NCBI RefSeq assembly: GCF_001660705.2
Contig: NZ_LYBV02000007.1
Span: 186,001 to 250,000 of the forward strand
Direction of reading: 5' to 3'
DNA from: Saccharicrinis aurantiacus
GTDB taxonomy: Bacteria; Bacteroidota; Bacteroidia; Bacteroidales; Marinilabiliaceae
Length of the DNA: 64,000 bases
Each line of letters begins with the position of its first letter. Position 1 is the stretch's first letter. The position numbers and the translations under genes are program-made. The notes below the pieces were generated by a model. That model saw only the letters and a program-made list of their open reading frames with translations. It made no database searches and was not told the origin of the DNA. Below, piece by piece: positions 35,668 through 45,609 of this stretch.

Positions 35668-36186
35668 ATGAGAAAATTTTATCTGTTAGTGGTGATGTTT
35701 ATGGTTGTGAATGTAATTTCAGCACAATCATTTGATGAGAGTAAATTACGTATAGGGGGAGGCTTGGTATACTGTAGTAATGTATCCAACTTAGGGCTTC
35801 AATTTAATGGGGTTTATCAGTTTACCAATGAGTGGGAAGGAGCCATAGGCTATAGCCATATATTTGAGAACAATAATTTGAGTTATAATATACTTGAGTT
35901 TGATGCACACTATATATTTCACGAACAGGATTCGCGACTAAACTTTTACGGTATAGGTGGTTTGGCATTTACCTTTGTAAAGTATGATTATCCAATATAT
36001 ATAAAACCGGGAGAAGATATTATTCACACTAATTATACTAACTCAACAACAAAGGTGGGTATCAATTTAGGTGTTGGATGTAATTATAAATTAGCAGATA
36101 ACTTGAATTTAGCATCAGAATTTCGATATACAAGCTCTGATGGTTCCTATGTAAGACTTGGAGCAAGTATTCAGTATATGTTTTAG
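35668..36186 (+). CDS. Outer-membrane beta-barrel protein (OmpW/OMP_b-brl type)
   Basis: A 172-residue exported protein. The ATG at 35668 starts a normal signal peptide ending NVISAQ; an upstream in-frame ATG at 35605 adds 21 residues that do not fit. The mature part alternates hydrophobic and polar residues in about eight strands and ends in LGASIQYMF, with the terminal Phe needed by the BAM complex. No specific function can be assigned. It lies 107 bp after tonB and may share its transcript. Confidence 0.75.
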   Translation: MRKFYLLVVMFMVVNVISAQSFDESKLRIGGGLVYCSNVSNLGLQFNGVYQFTNEWEGAIGYSHIFENNNLSYNILEFDAHYIFHEQDSRLNFYGIGGLAFTFVKYDYPIYIKPGEDIIHTNYTNSTTKVGINLGVGCNYKLADNLNLASEFRYTSSDGSYVRLGASIQYMF

Positions 36187-36203
36187 AGAGTAATATACTA
36201 TTC

Positions 36204-36243
36204 AATTGTCACAGCTTTCCTTAAAAGCCTGTGGCAATTTTAA
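36204..36243 (+). terminator. Intrinsic terminator overlapping the next gene's end
   Basis: An 11-bp stem with one wobble (36204-36214 with 36229-36239) is followed by a short T run. It ends the beta-barrel gene and overlaps the last codons of the convergent gene at 36221. Confidence 0.65.
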
Positions 36244-36604
36244 GGAAGTTGGCTTTATCATCATCATTTACTTCTTCAAGTATCGATTGGCCTTTTGCAA
36301 AGGTTCGGCTAGTCCAACTCCAGTTTTCAATTATTCTGATTTTGCCATCTATCATTTTCCGAATTTTCGAATGGCATACACCTGTTAATAATTCATTTTT
36401 TGAATTAACATGGTGGTACTGCATATCTAATTCTCCGTTACTATCAATAATTCCGCTTAAAAAGCCGGTCTTTATTGGACCTCCAAAGTACTTTGCACTT
36501 ACTTTATTCCCTTTTTGTTGATAATGGAAGAAAGTTTGATTATTTGTATCTCCGTACGTTGAATTCTCAACAGTAATAAAAACTTTGTTGTTTAGATTAA
36601 TCAT
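36221..36604 (-). CDS. Uncharacterized protein (family often mislabelled N-acetylglutamate synthase)
   Basis: A 127-residue soluble protein with repeated short beta strands (FFHYQQKGNKVSAKYFGGPI, KTGFLSGIIDSNGELDMQYHHV, GKIRIIENWSWTS). Small proteins of this pattern are common in bacteria and are often annotated as N-acetylglutamate synthase, but it shows no acetyltransferase motif, so I give no function. It is convergent with the barrel gene at 35668 and 62 bp downstream of rarD. Confidence 0.6.
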   Translation of the reverse strand: MINLNNKVFITVENSTYGDTNNQTFFHYQQKGNKVSAKYFGGPIKTGFLSGIIDSNGELDMQYHHVNSKNELLTGVCHSKIRKMIDGKIRIIENWSWTSRTFAKGQSILEEVNDDDKANFLKIATGF

Positions 36605-36666
36605 TTTAAATAGGTTAGATTAAAGAATTGAGTGCGAATATATTAATTTATGTTATGTAAATAAAA

Positions 36667-37554
36667 TTATTTTTCAGGTTTTGGCTTATCATTGATTAAA
36701 GAAACTACATATAGGATTATCGCGAGCCAAATAATTCCAAATGCGAGGGCTTCATTTAAGTTAAAAGGTTCATCGTATATAAAAATACCAATAAGTAGCA
36801 TTATTGTTGGGGCGGTATATTGAAAGAAACCAACCGAAATTAAGCTGATTTTTTTAGCTCCTTTCATAAACCAATACAAAGGTAAAATAGTTATGATTCC
36901 TGTGCCCAATAGCATTAATAACGATTGAATATCGGTATTAAGCATGTGATTTGAACCATTGCTAAATAAAAAGATTTGGTAACCGAGAGCTATCGGTAAG
37001 AGCGCAGTAGTTTCAAAGGCTAATGAGGGTAATGTATCAACAGTAGTAGTTTTCTTTATAAGTCCGTAAATACCAAATGAAAATGCTAGTAATAAGGATA
37101 TAAGAGGAGGTTTACCCGCTTGTATGGCTAAAAATAAAACGGCCGTAACAGCCAAAATAAGGGCAACAGTTTTTATTGGAGATAATTTTTCCTTCAAAAA
37201 AACAATGCCTAAAAATATATTAACCAAAGGAGTAATATAATAGCCCAAGCTGGCTTCAACTATTCTGTTTGCATTTACAGCATAAATAAAAACGCCCCAA
37301 TTAATACCTATTAAAACTGACGATACAAGTAGTGTATATCTATCTTTCTTATTTTTCCAAATGGTAAGTATGTTATCCTTTTGAAAAAAGAAGGTGATAA
37401 CACTAAGTATGATGAAGGACCAGATCACTCTGTGCGAAAGTAACTCCCAACTAGGAATATGCTTAAGTGTTTTCCAATATATGGCGAGCACACCCCACAT
37501 CGCAAACGCTTGAAAAACGTATAGATATCCTCTTAATGAGCTTTTTTTGTTCAT
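36667..37554 (-). CDS. rarD: EamA-family transporter RarD
   Basis: A 295-residue inner-membrane protein with ten hydrophobic helices, in two EamA repeats. The start SLRGYLYVFQAFAMWGVLAIYWK is characteristic of RarD, as is the LPLYWFMKGAKKISLISVGF segment. The transported substrate is not established for the family. A terminator separates it from recA upstream. Confidence 0.88.
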   Translation of the reverse strand: MNKKSSLRGYLYVFQAFAMWGVLAIYWKTLKHIPSWELLSHRVIWSFIILSVITFFFQKDNILTIWKNKKDRYTLLVSSVLIGINWGVFIYAVNANRIVEASLGYYITPLVNIFLGIVFLKEKLSPIKTVALILAVTAVLFLAIQAGKPPLISLLLAFSFGIYGLIKKTTTVDTLPSLAFETTALLPIALGYQIFLFSNGSNHMLNTDIQSLLMLLGTGIITILPLYWFMKGAKKISLISVGFFQYTAPTIMLLIGIFIYDEPFNLNEALAFGIIWLAIILYVVSLINDKPKPEK

Positions 37555-37567
37555 TTATTTTAGGGTA

Positions 37568-37595
37568 TAAAAAAACCGGGATATACCCGGTTTAG
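37568..37595 (-). terminator. Intrinsic terminator after recA
   Basis: A perfect 8-bp stem (37573-37580 with 37586-37593) and 5-base loop are followed by T residues on the minus strand. It closes recA before rarD begins. Confidence 0.85.
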
Positions 37596-37615
37596 TATAT
37601 TTGTTTTAGCTAAAG

Positions 37616-38623
37616 TTATTTAGCATTTTTTGCTTCAATTATTTTTTGCTCTAACTCTTCCATTAGTTCAGGGTTGTCAGCAATTACATTTTTAACAGCT
37701 TCTCTACCTTGCCCTAGTTTTGTTTCGCCATAGCTAAACCATGAGCCACTCTTTTTAATTATTTCTAGGTCAACTCCTAAATCAAGAATCTCACCTACTT
37801 TAGAAATTCCTTTTCCATACATTATATCAAACTCAGCTTTTTGGAATGGAGGTGCTACCTTGTTCTTAACAACCTTCACTCTTGTGTGGTTACCAACAAC
37901 ATCTTCACCATCTTTTATTTGTGCAGCACGTCTGATATCTAACCTTAACGAAGCGTAAAACTTAAGTGCATTACCACCAGTTGTGGTTTCAGGGTTACCA
38001 AACATAACACCAATTTTTTCTCTTAATTGGTTAATGAATACGCAACAAGTACCTGTTTTGTTAATGCTTGAAGTAAGTTTACGTAATGCCTGACTCATTA
38101 AACGAGCTTGTAGTCCCATTCTTGAATCTCCCATTTCACCTTCAATCTCAGCTTTTGGAGTTAAAGCAGCAACCGAGTCAATAATGATAATATCAATGGC
38201 AGAAGATCTAATTAACTGGTCAGCAATTTCTAAAGCTTGCTCCCCATTATCCGGTTGAGAAATTAATAAGTTGTCAATATCAACTCCTAATTTTTCAGCA
38301 TAAAATCGATCAAAAGCATGCTCTGCATCAATAAAAGCAGCAATACCTCCGGCTTTTTGGGCCTCAGCAATTGCATGTATTGCTAAAGTAGTTTTACCAG
38401 ATGATTCAGGGCCATATATTTCAATAACTCTACCTTTAGGAAAACCACCTACTCCCAAGGCCATATCAAGCGATAAAGACCCAGTTGAAATAACAGGGAT
38501 GTCTTCAATATTTTCTTCGCCTAATTTCATTATTGTTCCTTTACCATAAGATTTGTCAATCTTATCCATGGTAAGTTGCAACGCTTTTAATTTTTCCTTG
38601 TTAATTTCTTGTTTATCTGCCAT
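37616..38623 (-). CDS. recA: Recombinase RecA
   Basis: RecA forms filaments on single-stranded DNA, drives strand exchange and triggers LexA cleavage. The 335-residue protein has Walker [10 protein letters not shown], the [19 protein letters not shown] region and the [20 protein letters not shown] core. Length and ends are normal, without an intein. It lies 21 bp after bcp on the same strand. Confidence 0.98.
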   Translation of the reverse strand: MADKQEINKEKLKALQLTMDKIDKSYGKGTIMKLGEENIEDIPVISTGSLSLDMALGVGGFPKGRVIEIYGPESSGKTTLAIHAIAEAQKAGGIAAFIDAEHAFDRFYAEKLGVDIDNLLISQPDNGEQALEIADQLIRSSAIDIIIIDSVAALTPKAEIEGEMGDSRMGLQARLMSQALRKLTSSINKTGTCCVFINQLREKIGVMFGNPETTTGGNALKFYASLRLDIRRAAQIKDGEDVVGNHTRVKVVKNKVAPPFQKAEFDIMYGKGISKVGEILDLGVDLEIIKKSGSWFSYGETKLGQGREAVKNVIADNPELMEELEQKIIEAKNAK

Positions 38624-38644
38624 TTTTATGCTTTGAAATGATAT

Positions 38645-39112
38645 TTAAATAAGGTTTAATTCTTTGTAAATCTGATTGGTGTGATCTTTTGTTTTTACTT
38701 TTTCAATAATCTTTTCGATGATGCCATCTTCATTAATGATAAAAGTTTTTCTGATAACACCCATGTATTCTCTGCCATACATTTTCTTTAAGCCCCAAGC
38801 ATTGTATTGCTCAAGAATTACTTTCTCTGTATCTGCAATTAAATTGAATTGGAAGTCAAATTTAGCAATAAACTTCAGGTGCGAAGCTGCACTATCTGGG
38901 CTTACTCCAACTACCTCGAAACCTTTACTGGTTAAATCAGCATAATTGTCATTTAAATTACACGATTCAGCAGTACAGCCAGGGGTGTTATCCTTAGGGT
39001 AGAAGTATAAAATAACTTTTTTACCCGTAAAATCAGCTAAAGAAATTTCTTTCCCATCTTGGTTTAATCCTTGAAAATTAGGTGCTTTATCACCTTCTTT
39101 TAATATGCTCAT
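38645..39112 (-). CDS. bcp: Thioredoxin-dependent peroxiredoxin (BCP type)
   Basis: A 155-residue atypical 2-Cys/1-Cys peroxiredoxin that reduces hydroperoxides with thioredoxin. The peroxidatic Cys lies in YFYPKDNTPGCTAESC, with a second Cys five residues on as the likely resolving partner. It is upstream of recA in the same direction and probably co-transcribed with it. Confidence 0.95.
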   Translation of the reverse strand: MSILKEGDKAPNFQGLNQDGKEISLADFTGKKVILYFYPKDNTPGCTAESCNLNDNYADLTSKGFEVVGVSPDSAASHLKFIAKFDFQFNLIADTEKVILEQYNAWGLKKMYGREYMGVIRKTFIINEDGIIEKIIEKVKTKDHTNQIYKELNLI

Positions 39113-39254
39113 CTTGTTTTTATTATTGGTTACAAATATATTCTTTAAAAAACGATATTGGCCTTACTTGGTTCAAAATTATTTTGTGTTGGCTAATTCC
39201 GTTTACAATAGCGAGTTTCTTTTACTATTACTTCTATTGTTTAGCTTATATTTT

Positions 39255-39262
39255 TACTTTTG
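39255..39262 (+). promoter_or_regulatory. Candidate -7 promoter element
   Basis: TACTTTTG matches TAnnTTTG, 21 bp before the ATG of the envelope protein at 39284. A TTG at 39237-39239 is a possible -33 but the spacer is short (15 bp). Confidence 0.45.
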
Positions 39263-39283
39263 ACAAAAAATATATTGTCAACA

Positions 39284-41725
39284 ATGATTAAAGTGAAAAA
39301 CATTTATACGAAGAGTTTACTTTTCGCAATCATAATATTTGGCGTTGGAACTTCAATCCTAAATGCTCAACAAAAAACATACACATCAAAAGAAGCCTTA
39401 AAAATATTCAATTCAGGTAATTATATCGAGGCGGAGGAAGCCTATTCTTATCTTTTAAATCAGACTCCTCGCGATGCCAGTTATAATTTTTACATGGGCA
39501 TATGTCAGTTAAACAATAAGAGCGATATTTCAGGAGCCATAAAAAAGCTGAATTACGCAAGGGTAAAAAAAGTTAGTCGTAATGTATACTATTATTTAGG
39601 AAAAGCACAGCGTGCAAACTTCCGATTTGATGAGGCCATACGCAACTTTTCGATGTATCTTAAATATGCTTCTAAATCAGATAAGCGAGTAGAGGAAACT
39701 AAAAACCTAATAGAGGAGTGTAGAACCGCACAGCGATTATCAGCAAAAATATATGAGCTTTCTGTTTTAGATAAAAGCATATCTCATAAAGACAGTATTT
39801 TAGAGCTGTATTATCCATCTCCAGATGTGGGTAGTGTTATGTTGAATCAGGAGTTTTTTGACTCCGGTGTAAAACCAAATGTAACCTTGTTTTTAACGGA
39901 ACGAAAGGATATTGTTTATTTTACTTCAGAATCTGAAACGGATAGTTTGGATATTTTTAAAATGGAAAAACTAATTGATGGGTGGGGTAGTAAAACAGAC
40001 CTGAAAAACCCTGTTAATACAGAGTTTAATGATGCGTATCCTTTTATTGAAACGGATGGTGTAACATTATATTTTGCTTCTGATCGTCCTGGAGGTTTTG
40101 GAGGTTATGATATTTATAAAACCTATTTTGATGTTGAAACACAAAGTTACGTGGAACCAATAAATTTAGGTGTACCGTTTAATTCTTCAGAAGACGATTT
40201 TTTATTTGTAGCTGATGAATTCAATGGGGTAGCATGGTTTGCATCCAATAGAGAAACGAATGGTGATGATGTAATGGTGTACTCCGTTAAGTGGGATGGC
40301 TCACAAGTACGCAATATGGCACAAGATGCCAACCAAATATCTGTTGCCGGACAACTATTGCTTGCAGGTGAGCAAGAAGAAAATAGTAATGTTGGTTTTA
40401 CATATAGTGAAAAGAAGAAACGAGTTAGCGTTAAGGCCGAATTTGAGTTTGCGATTAACGATACACTAACATATTTAAATTTTGAAGATTTCTTAAGCGA
40501 TGAAGCTTTAGCTTTGTTTAGAGTGAGTTATAAGAAGCAATTGGAGAAGGATGAATTATCTACTTTAATGACTGCTAAAAGAAAAGAATATGCCGTTACC
40601 AATTCGGCAGAAGAACAAAATGCCCTTGTTAATGAAATTATTAAACTTGAAACCGAAGTATATAATATTGACGACTTCATAAAGGAGCAGAATATTAAAG
40701 TACGCTATATAGAACTACAAGAAATTAAGAAACAGATTTCTAATGGTACCTATCAGCCAAATTCATCAAGTCAACCAAGTGGAATTGTTGAAGAAGCTTT
40801 AACGGTTCCTGCAAAATATAATTATTTAGTATCTGATGAGTTCGAACAGCAAGCACTGAAGTTGAAAGATATGTACGTATCCCTATTCTCGGCATCTGAT
40901 ATTGAGGAGCTAAAAATGGCTGATTCATTATATGTTTGGGCAAGCCTTTTACATATGGAGGCTTCAAATATTCTTGCAGAATCAGCTAGTTCACAAGAAG
41001 AACGAACGATTCAGGTTAGTAATATCCTAAAGAAAGATGCAGTGCAAGAAACTTCAGAAAGTGGTGAACTTATACAAGAATCTAAATTTCTAGCTACACT
41101 ATCTACTAAATTATATCATAAGTCTTTCGATAAAAAATATCCAATATATTGGTTAAAGTTGAATGGGATTATTGAAAAAGAAGGAAATAGTCAAGCAGAA
41201 GTGGTTGGATTTGCATCAAAAGGAAATGCATATTTTAACGAGGCCAATAATATTCTTTCAAAGGCTGGGGGCGTAACTATCGAGGAATATCAAAAAGTTG
41301 CCGCTATCAAAAAAGCTGGGGTTGAAAGTCAAGAAAAGGCATTGATAACTTATGCTCAAAATAATAGCAAAGTTATTGAACAACAAGAAGAGCCTAAGGG
41401 TAGTATACAAAAATCGTATAGCGAATTACAAAAAGGAGATGAAGCCATCCCAAAAGCTCAGGTTGTTAAAGATAAACCACTTGTAGATAAGGGAGAATAT
41501 AGAATTCAGATTGGTGTTTTTAGAAATTCGCCAAATGCCGATTCTCTTGCAAAAATACCACCTATCACAACATTAGAAATAGAAGGTAAAGATCTTACCA
41601 AATATATGGCTGGTCACTATAATAGCATTGAAGAAGCAACCAATGCAATTGAGAGTATTGAAGCAGCCGGTTTTAATGGTGCTTATGTAGTATTTGTTAA
41701 GGATGGTGTAGTATCTAAACCTTAA
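39284..41725 (+). CDS. TPR/PD40-repeat envelope protein with C-terminal SPOR domain
   Basis: An 813-residue exported protein. ATG 39284 precedes a signal peptide (ending SILNAQQ); a TTG at 39260 would overlap the promoter element. Residues 20-140 hold TPR repeats (ALKIFNSGNYIEAEEAY...). Residues about 200-340 contain PD40/WD40-like blades (DAYPFIETDGVTLYFASDRPGGFGGYDIY), a pattern known from gliding/T9SS-associated proteins such as PorE or SprE-type partners. A long helical region follows, and the last 75 residues (EYRIQIGVFRNSPNADSL...) are a SPOR-like peptidoglycan-binding domain. It may link the envelope machinery to peptidoglycan; an exact role is not proven. Confidence 0.75.
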   Translation: MIKVKNIYTKSLLFAIIIFGVGTSILNAQQKTYTSKEALKIFNSGNYIEAEEAYSYLLNQTPRDASYNFYMGICQLNNKSDISGAIKKLNYARVKKVSRNVYYYLGKAQRANFRFDEAIRNFSMYLKYASKSDKRVEETKNLIEECRTAQRLSAKIYELSVLDKSISHKDSILELYYPSPDVGSVMLNQEFFDSGVKPNVTLFLTERKDIVYFTSESETDSLDIFKMEKLIDGWGSKTDLKNPVNTEFNDAYPFIETDGVTLYFASDRPGGFGGYDIYKTYFDVETQSYVEPINLGVPFNSSEDDFLFVADEFNGVAWFASNRETNGDDVMVYSVKWDGSQVRNMAQDANQISVAGQLLLAGEQEENSNVGFTYSEKKKRVSVKAEFEFAINDTLTYLNFEDFLSDEALALFRVSYKKQLEKDELSTLMTAKRKEYAVTNSAEEQNALVNEIIKLETEVYNIDDFIKEQNIKVRYIELQEIKKQISNGTYQPNSSSQPSGIVEEALTVPAKYNYLVSDEFEQQALKLKDMYVSLFSASDIEELKMADSLYVWASLLHMEASNILAESASSQEERTIQVSNILKKDAVQETSESGELIQESKFLATLSTKLYHKSFDKKYPIYWLKLNGIIEKEGNSQAEVVGFASKGNAYFNEANNILSKAGGVTIEEYQKVAAIKKAGVESQEKALITYAQNNSKVIEQQEEPKGSIQKSYSELQKGDEAIPKAQVVKDKPLVDKGEYRIQIGVFRNSPNADSLAKIPPITTLEIEGKDLTKYMAGHYNSIEEATNAIESIEAAGFNGAYVVFVKDGVVSKP

Positions 41726-41806
41726 TTAAGAAATCATTAATTATTTATAAGCTATATCGGTTCATTTCAATTAAAAAGAATTATTTTGTAGCGTTAATAT
41801 ATTCAA

Positions 41807-42085
41807 ATGGAACCATTCAACGACGAAGAAAAACAAGAACCTGTTATGGGGGATACCAATCAAAATGCTTTATTACTAATCAATGATGATGTAAATAGCT
41901 TTGATGATGTAATTGATGCTTTATGTGAAGTATGTGATCATAACATAGAACAAGCAGAACAGTGTGCTTTAATAGTGCATAATAAAGGCGAATATAGAGT
42001 AATGTCTGGTTCATTAGATGAATTGATATCTATAAAGCATACGCTCGAATCAAAGAACCTTAATGTAAAAATAGAAGCACTATGA
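41807..42085 (+). CDS. clpS: ClpS-like protease adaptor
   Basis: A 92-residue protein resembling ClpS, the adaptor that hands N-degron substrates to ClpAP/ClpCP. The NDDVNSFDDVIDAL segment corresponds to the substrate-binding NDD..T.D.V helix, with the conserved His in ALIVHNKGEYRV. The N-terminal tail is short and acidic. Its stop overlaps the start of the NfeD-like gene by 4 bp (42082-42085), so they are translationally coupled. No ClpA/ClpC gene is in the window. Confidence 0.8.
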   Translation: MEPFNDEEKQEPVMGDTNQNALLLINDDVNSFDDVIDALCEVCDHNIEQAEQCALIVHNKGEYRVMSGSLDELISIKHTLESKNLNVKIEAL

Positions 42086-42549
42086 CAACCTTAATGATTG
42101 TACTCCTAATCCTATTAGGGTTATTTTTATTGATACTAGAATTTTTCGTTTTCCCAGGTGTATCATTTGCTGGTATTGGAGGCGTTTTATTTATTGGAGT
42201 TGGTGTTTTTTTAGGATACAAGGAATTTGGTACTGTTGGAGGACACATTGTACTTTCAGCTACATTAATAGCAAGTGTTTTAGTTGTTGTTGGCGCATTG
42301 CGCTCTGGAACATGGAATAAAATGATGCTAACTTCTTCAGTTGAAGGTACAGTTGAAAATAAACAAGAACTAGATATTAATATTGGTGACGAAGCGCAAG
42401 CAATTACTCGACTAAACCCAACGGGTAAAGCAATGGTTAATAATAATATTATTGAAGCCCACTGCCCAGGTCATTTTATCGACGAGAACACCACCTTAAT
42501 TGTAACTAAGATTTTTAAGACCCATATAATTGTTAAACCAAAAAAATAA
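42082..42549 (+). CDS. NfeD-like membrane protein
   Basis: A 155-residue membrane protein with two or three N-terminal helices (IVLLILLGLFLLILEFFVFPG, then IGGVLFIGVGVFLGY and a third near 60) and a C-terminal OB-fold domain (GDEAQAITRLNPTGKAMVNNN), the NfeD architecture. NfeD proteins pair with flotillins in membrane microdomains, and the flotillin-like gene follows by 6 bp. Confidence 0.88.
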   Translation: MTTLMIVLLILLGLFLLILEFFVFPGVSFAGIGGVLFIGVGVFLGYKEFGTVGGHIVLSATLIASVLVVVGALRSGTWNKMMLTSSVEGTVENKQELDINIGDEAQAITRLNPTGKAMVNNNIIEAHCPGHFIDENTTLIVTKIFKTHIIVKPKK

Positions 42550-42555
42550 AAGAGA

Positions 42556-43536
42556 ATGGAAGGCATTGGATTTATAGGCATGTTGGCAGGAATAGTTGTC
42601 CTGTTTTTCTTGTTTTTATATTATGTACCTGTAATGTTATGGTTTTCAGCCATAGTTTCTGGGGTTAAAATTTCATTGGTGCAACTGGTATTGATGAGAA
42701 TACGTAAAGTACCACCGTCAATTATTGTGAGTGCACTTATCGAAGCACATAAGGCAGATATTAAAGAAGTAGATGCAGAACAGTTGGAGACGCATTTCTT
42801 GGCAGGAGGACACGTTACAAGTGTTGTTCATGCATTAGTATCGGCAGCGAAGGCTAATATTGATTTGTCATTTCAAATGGCAACAGCTATTGATTTGGCT
42901 GGTCGTGATGTATTCGAAGCTGTACAAATGTCGGTTAACCCTAAGGTAATTGATACACCTCCTGTAGCCGCAGTTGCTAAAGATGGTATTCAGTTAATTG
43001 CTAAGGCAAGAGTTACCGTAAGAGCCAGTATTAAGCAATTAGTTGGTGGTGCCGGTGAAGAAACTGTTTTGGCACGTGTAGGTGAGGGTATTGTATCTTC
43101 AATTGGTTCATCAGCATCTCATAAAGCTGTTTTAGAGAATCCAGATTCGATTTCTAAAGTGGTATTAGAAAAAGGTTTAGATGCCGGTACAGCATTTGAA
43201 ATATTATCTATTGATATTGCAGATGTTGATATAGGTAAAAACATTGGTGCTGTATTACAAATAGATCAAGCTGAAGCTGATAAAAATATCGCGCAAGCGA
43301 AAGCAGAGGAACGTAGAGCTATGGCTGTTGCCGAAGAGCAAGAAATGAAGGCAAAAGCACAGGAAGCTAGGGCAAAAGTAATTGAGGCTGAGGCTGAGGT
43401 TCCATTAGCAATGGCAGAGTCGTTTAGAAGCGGTAATTTAGGTATTATGGATTACTATAAAATGAAGAATATTGAAGCGGATACTTCAATGAGAGATTCA
43501 ATTTCTAAATCTTCTCCGGATAAGCCAAAAAAGTAA
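42556..43536 (+). CDS. floA: Flotillin-like protein FloA
   Basis: A 326-residue UPF0365/FloA protein. It has an N-terminal membrane hairpin ([21 protein letters not shown]), an SPFH-like domain ([20 protein letters not shown]..., [20 protein letters not shown]) and a long Ala/Glu helix ([19 protein letters not shown]) for oligomerisation. It organises functional membrane microdomains. It is co-transcribed with the clpS-like and nfeD-like genes and is followed by a strong terminator. Confidence 0.95.
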   Translation: MEGIGFIGMLAGIVVLFFLFLYYVPVMLWFSAIVSGVKISLVQLVLMRIRKVPPSIIVSALIEAHKADIKEVDAEQLETHFLAGGHVTSVVHALVSAAKANIDLSFQMATAIDLAGRDVFEAVQMSVNPKVIDTPPVAAVAKDGIQLIAKARVTVRASIKQLVGGAGEETVLARVGEGIVSSIGSSASHKAVLENPDSISKVVLEKGLDAGTAFEILSIDIADVDIGKNIGAVLQIDQAEADKNIAQAKAEERRAMAVAEEQEMKAKAQEARAKVIEAEAEVPLAMAESFRSGNLGIMDYYKMKNIEADTSMRDSISKSSPDKPKK

Positions 43537-43557
43537 AGTAAAGAATTAGAATAGCTG

Positions 43558-43592
43558 ATGGGTCTGCAATATTTGTAGACCCATTTTTTTTG
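43558..43592 (+). terminator. Intrinsic terminator after floA
   Basis: A 12-bp stem with one wobble (43558-43569 with 43573-43584) and eight T residues, 21 bp past the floA stop. Confidence 0.88.
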
Positions 43593-43702
43593 AAATAATA
43601 ATTTAAAATTCTTAATCTTTATTTGTTATTGATATGTAATATCTTAGCCTATTTGGGGCTAATTTAGCTTAGAAAAAAGTTGATTTTTTTTACACAAGGG
43701 TA

Positions 43703-43732
43703 TTGCAGGCTTAAAACATTTATCTATATTTG
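43703..43732 (+). promoter_or_regulatory. Promoter of the tRNA cluster
   Basis: A TTG at 43703-43705 and TATATTTG at 43725-43732, separated by 19 bp, match the Bacteroidetes -33/-7 pattern closely. The first tRNA begins 64 bp after the -7 element. Confidence 0.75.
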
Positions 43733-43796
43733 CACCCGCAATAACGAAATAAGTATTGCAAACAGGGTCTGAAAAGTTAGACTTTATAAGACACCA

Positions 43797-43896
<100 letters not shown>

Positions 43897-43907
43897 TGAA
43901 GATTTTT

Positions 43908-43982
43908 CGGGGTGTAGCGCAGTCCGGTTAGCGCACCTGGTTTGGGACCAGGGGGTCGGGAGTTCGAATCTCTCCACCCCGA
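43908..43982 (+). tRNA. tRNA-Pro (TGG), first copy
   Basis: A 75-nt tRNA with acceptor arms CGGGGTG and CACCCCG, anticodon TGG in the loop TTTGGGA, T-loop TTCGAAT and discriminator A. CCA is not encoded. It is identical to the copy at 44023. Confidence 0.95.
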
Positions 43983-44022
43983 CGAAAGACTTCAATCAAA
44001 CAGAAAAATATAAAACACTTTT

Positions 44023-44097
44023 CGGGGTGTAGCGCAGTCCGGTTAGCGCACCTGGTTTGGGACCAGGGGGTCGGGAGTTCGAATCTCTCCACCCCGA
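44023..44097 (+). tRNA. tRNA-Pro (TGG), second copy
   Basis: An exact 75-nt duplicate of the preceding tRNA-Pro, starting 115 bp later. The three tRNAs probably form one transcript ended by the terminator at 44109-44145. Confidence 0.95.
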
Positions 44098-44108
44098 CGA
44101 AAAGTTAG

Positions 44109-44145
44109 AAAGCAGTTTCATTAATTTGAAGCTGCTTTTTTTGTT
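44109..44145 (+). terminator. Intrinsic terminator of the tRNA cluster
   Basis: AAAGCAG-TTTCA and TGAA-GCTGCTTT arms with one wobble, followed by seven T residues. The stretch from here to 44293 contains no gene. Confidence 0.85.
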
Positions 44146-44293
44146 TTTATAAAGTTGAATAATCTTCCTCAATTAGAGAGTACTTCTAAAATATTTCAAC
44201 ACCGTAACCATTACTTTCAAATTAGTAACATCTGATTATTTGTATCATTTTGTGACCTTATATTGCATCTGAAAATTTTAAATATAAAATCAG

Positions 44294-45595
44294 ATGAAAT
44301 ATAGCTTTGTATTACTGTGTTTAAATATTCCTCTTCTTTTTAATGCAATTTGGAGCTTCTCACCAATATTAGCACAATATCATCTTTCAGATCAGAGTAG
44401 TAGGTTACGACAATATTCTGGTACTTGGAATAGTTCAATACACCCAAATATAGATAGTGTTTCAGTTAAGCCAAGTATAAGGATGTTTAATAATGTGAGG
44501 GGGGATAGTAAGTCCTTATTTGTTGAAGTAGAACAATTGAAAGATTCTCTATATCAAAACCTATTGGTTGAAATGATTAGTTACGATAAAAACTCAGATA
44601 CTATTATTGCTTTGGGGCAGCGGTCTGATGGAAGTTGCTTTATAGGCAAAGGAAAATATACTTCAGAAATAGATTGGGTGATGTTTGATAAAGACCTATT
44701 GGGTAATGACGTAATGAACGTAAGTTTTAAATTCAATAGCTATACCGATGTTTTGGTTCAGGGTTTTAACAATGAACAAAAAAGACTGTGGCAAACACGT
44801 TATATCAAACAAAACCCGAAGGATAAAAAAATAGGAGTTCAATTAGTTTCAGTACATGATGAGATGTTACATGATGCGGAAAATACATTGTTACAATTGA
44901 GCAGAATGGGATACAGCTATGTAGAAACTTTTGTTTATAAAGAAGGGATGTTCTACGGTATGTCCCCCAATCATTTTAAAGAGAAAGTTGAGAGTGTAGG
45001 AATGGAATTTGTTGGTTCAATGACTTTTAAGGATCTGCCTACGGATGGGGCCTGGAAATCAACAATGGATTGGTGGTTGAAATGTATACAAGATCACAAA
45101 GAGGCTGGGGTTAAGTATATATCAACCTCAAATAACCAATTAAAACAAGTTAGTACTCAGGAAGAACTACAGCTTTTTTGCGATTATTACAATGCTATCG
45201 GTGATATGTGTAAGAAGAATGGAATTCAGTTTGTTTTCCACAATCATTCCGATGAGTTTAGGTATGTTGAAGGTGTTTGTATCTATAATTATTTTCTAGA
45301 GCATACCAATCCTGAATTGGTAGCTTTTCAGCCTGATTTATATTGGATGCATATCGGTGGAGCCAATCCCGTTAATTACTTTCACCAGTACCCTGGACGC
45401 TTTTTTAGTTGGCATATAAAAGATCATAAAGAGTTAGGAGAGAGTGATAAGATTCCATTTGGAGAGTATGTTGAATATGCAGAGAAGTCTGGTGTGCAAT
45501 ATATAATTGCAGAGGTTGAAGATTATAGTTATCCGCCACTTTATAGTACCTCATTGGCATGGGAATATATATACCATACTTTATTAAATAACTAG
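44294..45595 (+). CDS. Secreted sugar phosphate isomerase/epimerase-like TIM-barrel protein with extra N-terminal domain
   Basis: A 433-residue exported protein. The signal peptide is followed by an unrecognised beta-rich domain (about 30-175). From about 179 (KKIGVQLVSVHDEM) to the end is a xylose-isomerase-like (AP endonuclease 2) barrel. Likely metal ligands are in YVETFVYKEG, FVFHNHSDEF, FQPDLYWMH, SWHIKDHKE and IIAEVEDY. Secreted members of this family often accompany ThuA-like proteins in carbohydrate catabolism loci of Bacteroidetes, as here with the next gene 14 bp downstream. The substrate is unknown. The N-terminal domain is not usual for the family and may bind a ligand or a partner. 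Confidence 0.75.
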   Translation: MKYSFVLLCLNIPLLFNAIWSFSPILAQYHLSDQSSRLRQYSGTWNSSIHPNIDSVSVKPSIRMFNNVRGDSKSLFVEVEQLKDSLYQNLLVEMISYDKNSDTIIALGQRSDGSCFIGKGKYTSEIDWVMFDKDLLGNDVMNVSFKFNSYTDVLVQGFNNEQKRLWQTRYIKQNPKDKKIGVQLVSVHDEMLHDAENTLLQLSRMGYSYVETFVYKEGMFYGMSPNHFKEKVESVGMEFVGSMTFKDLPTDGAWKSTMDWWLKCIQDHKEAGVKYISTSNNQLKQVSTQEELQLFCDYYNAIGDMCKKNGIQFVFHNHSDEFRYVEGVCIYNYFLEHTNPELVAFQPDLYWMHIGGANPVNYFHQYPGRFFSWHIKDHKELGESDKIPFGEYVEYAEKSGVQYIIAEVEDYSYPPLYSTSLAWEYIYHTLLNN

Positions 45596-45609
45596 ATAAA
45601 TTTGAAGCA

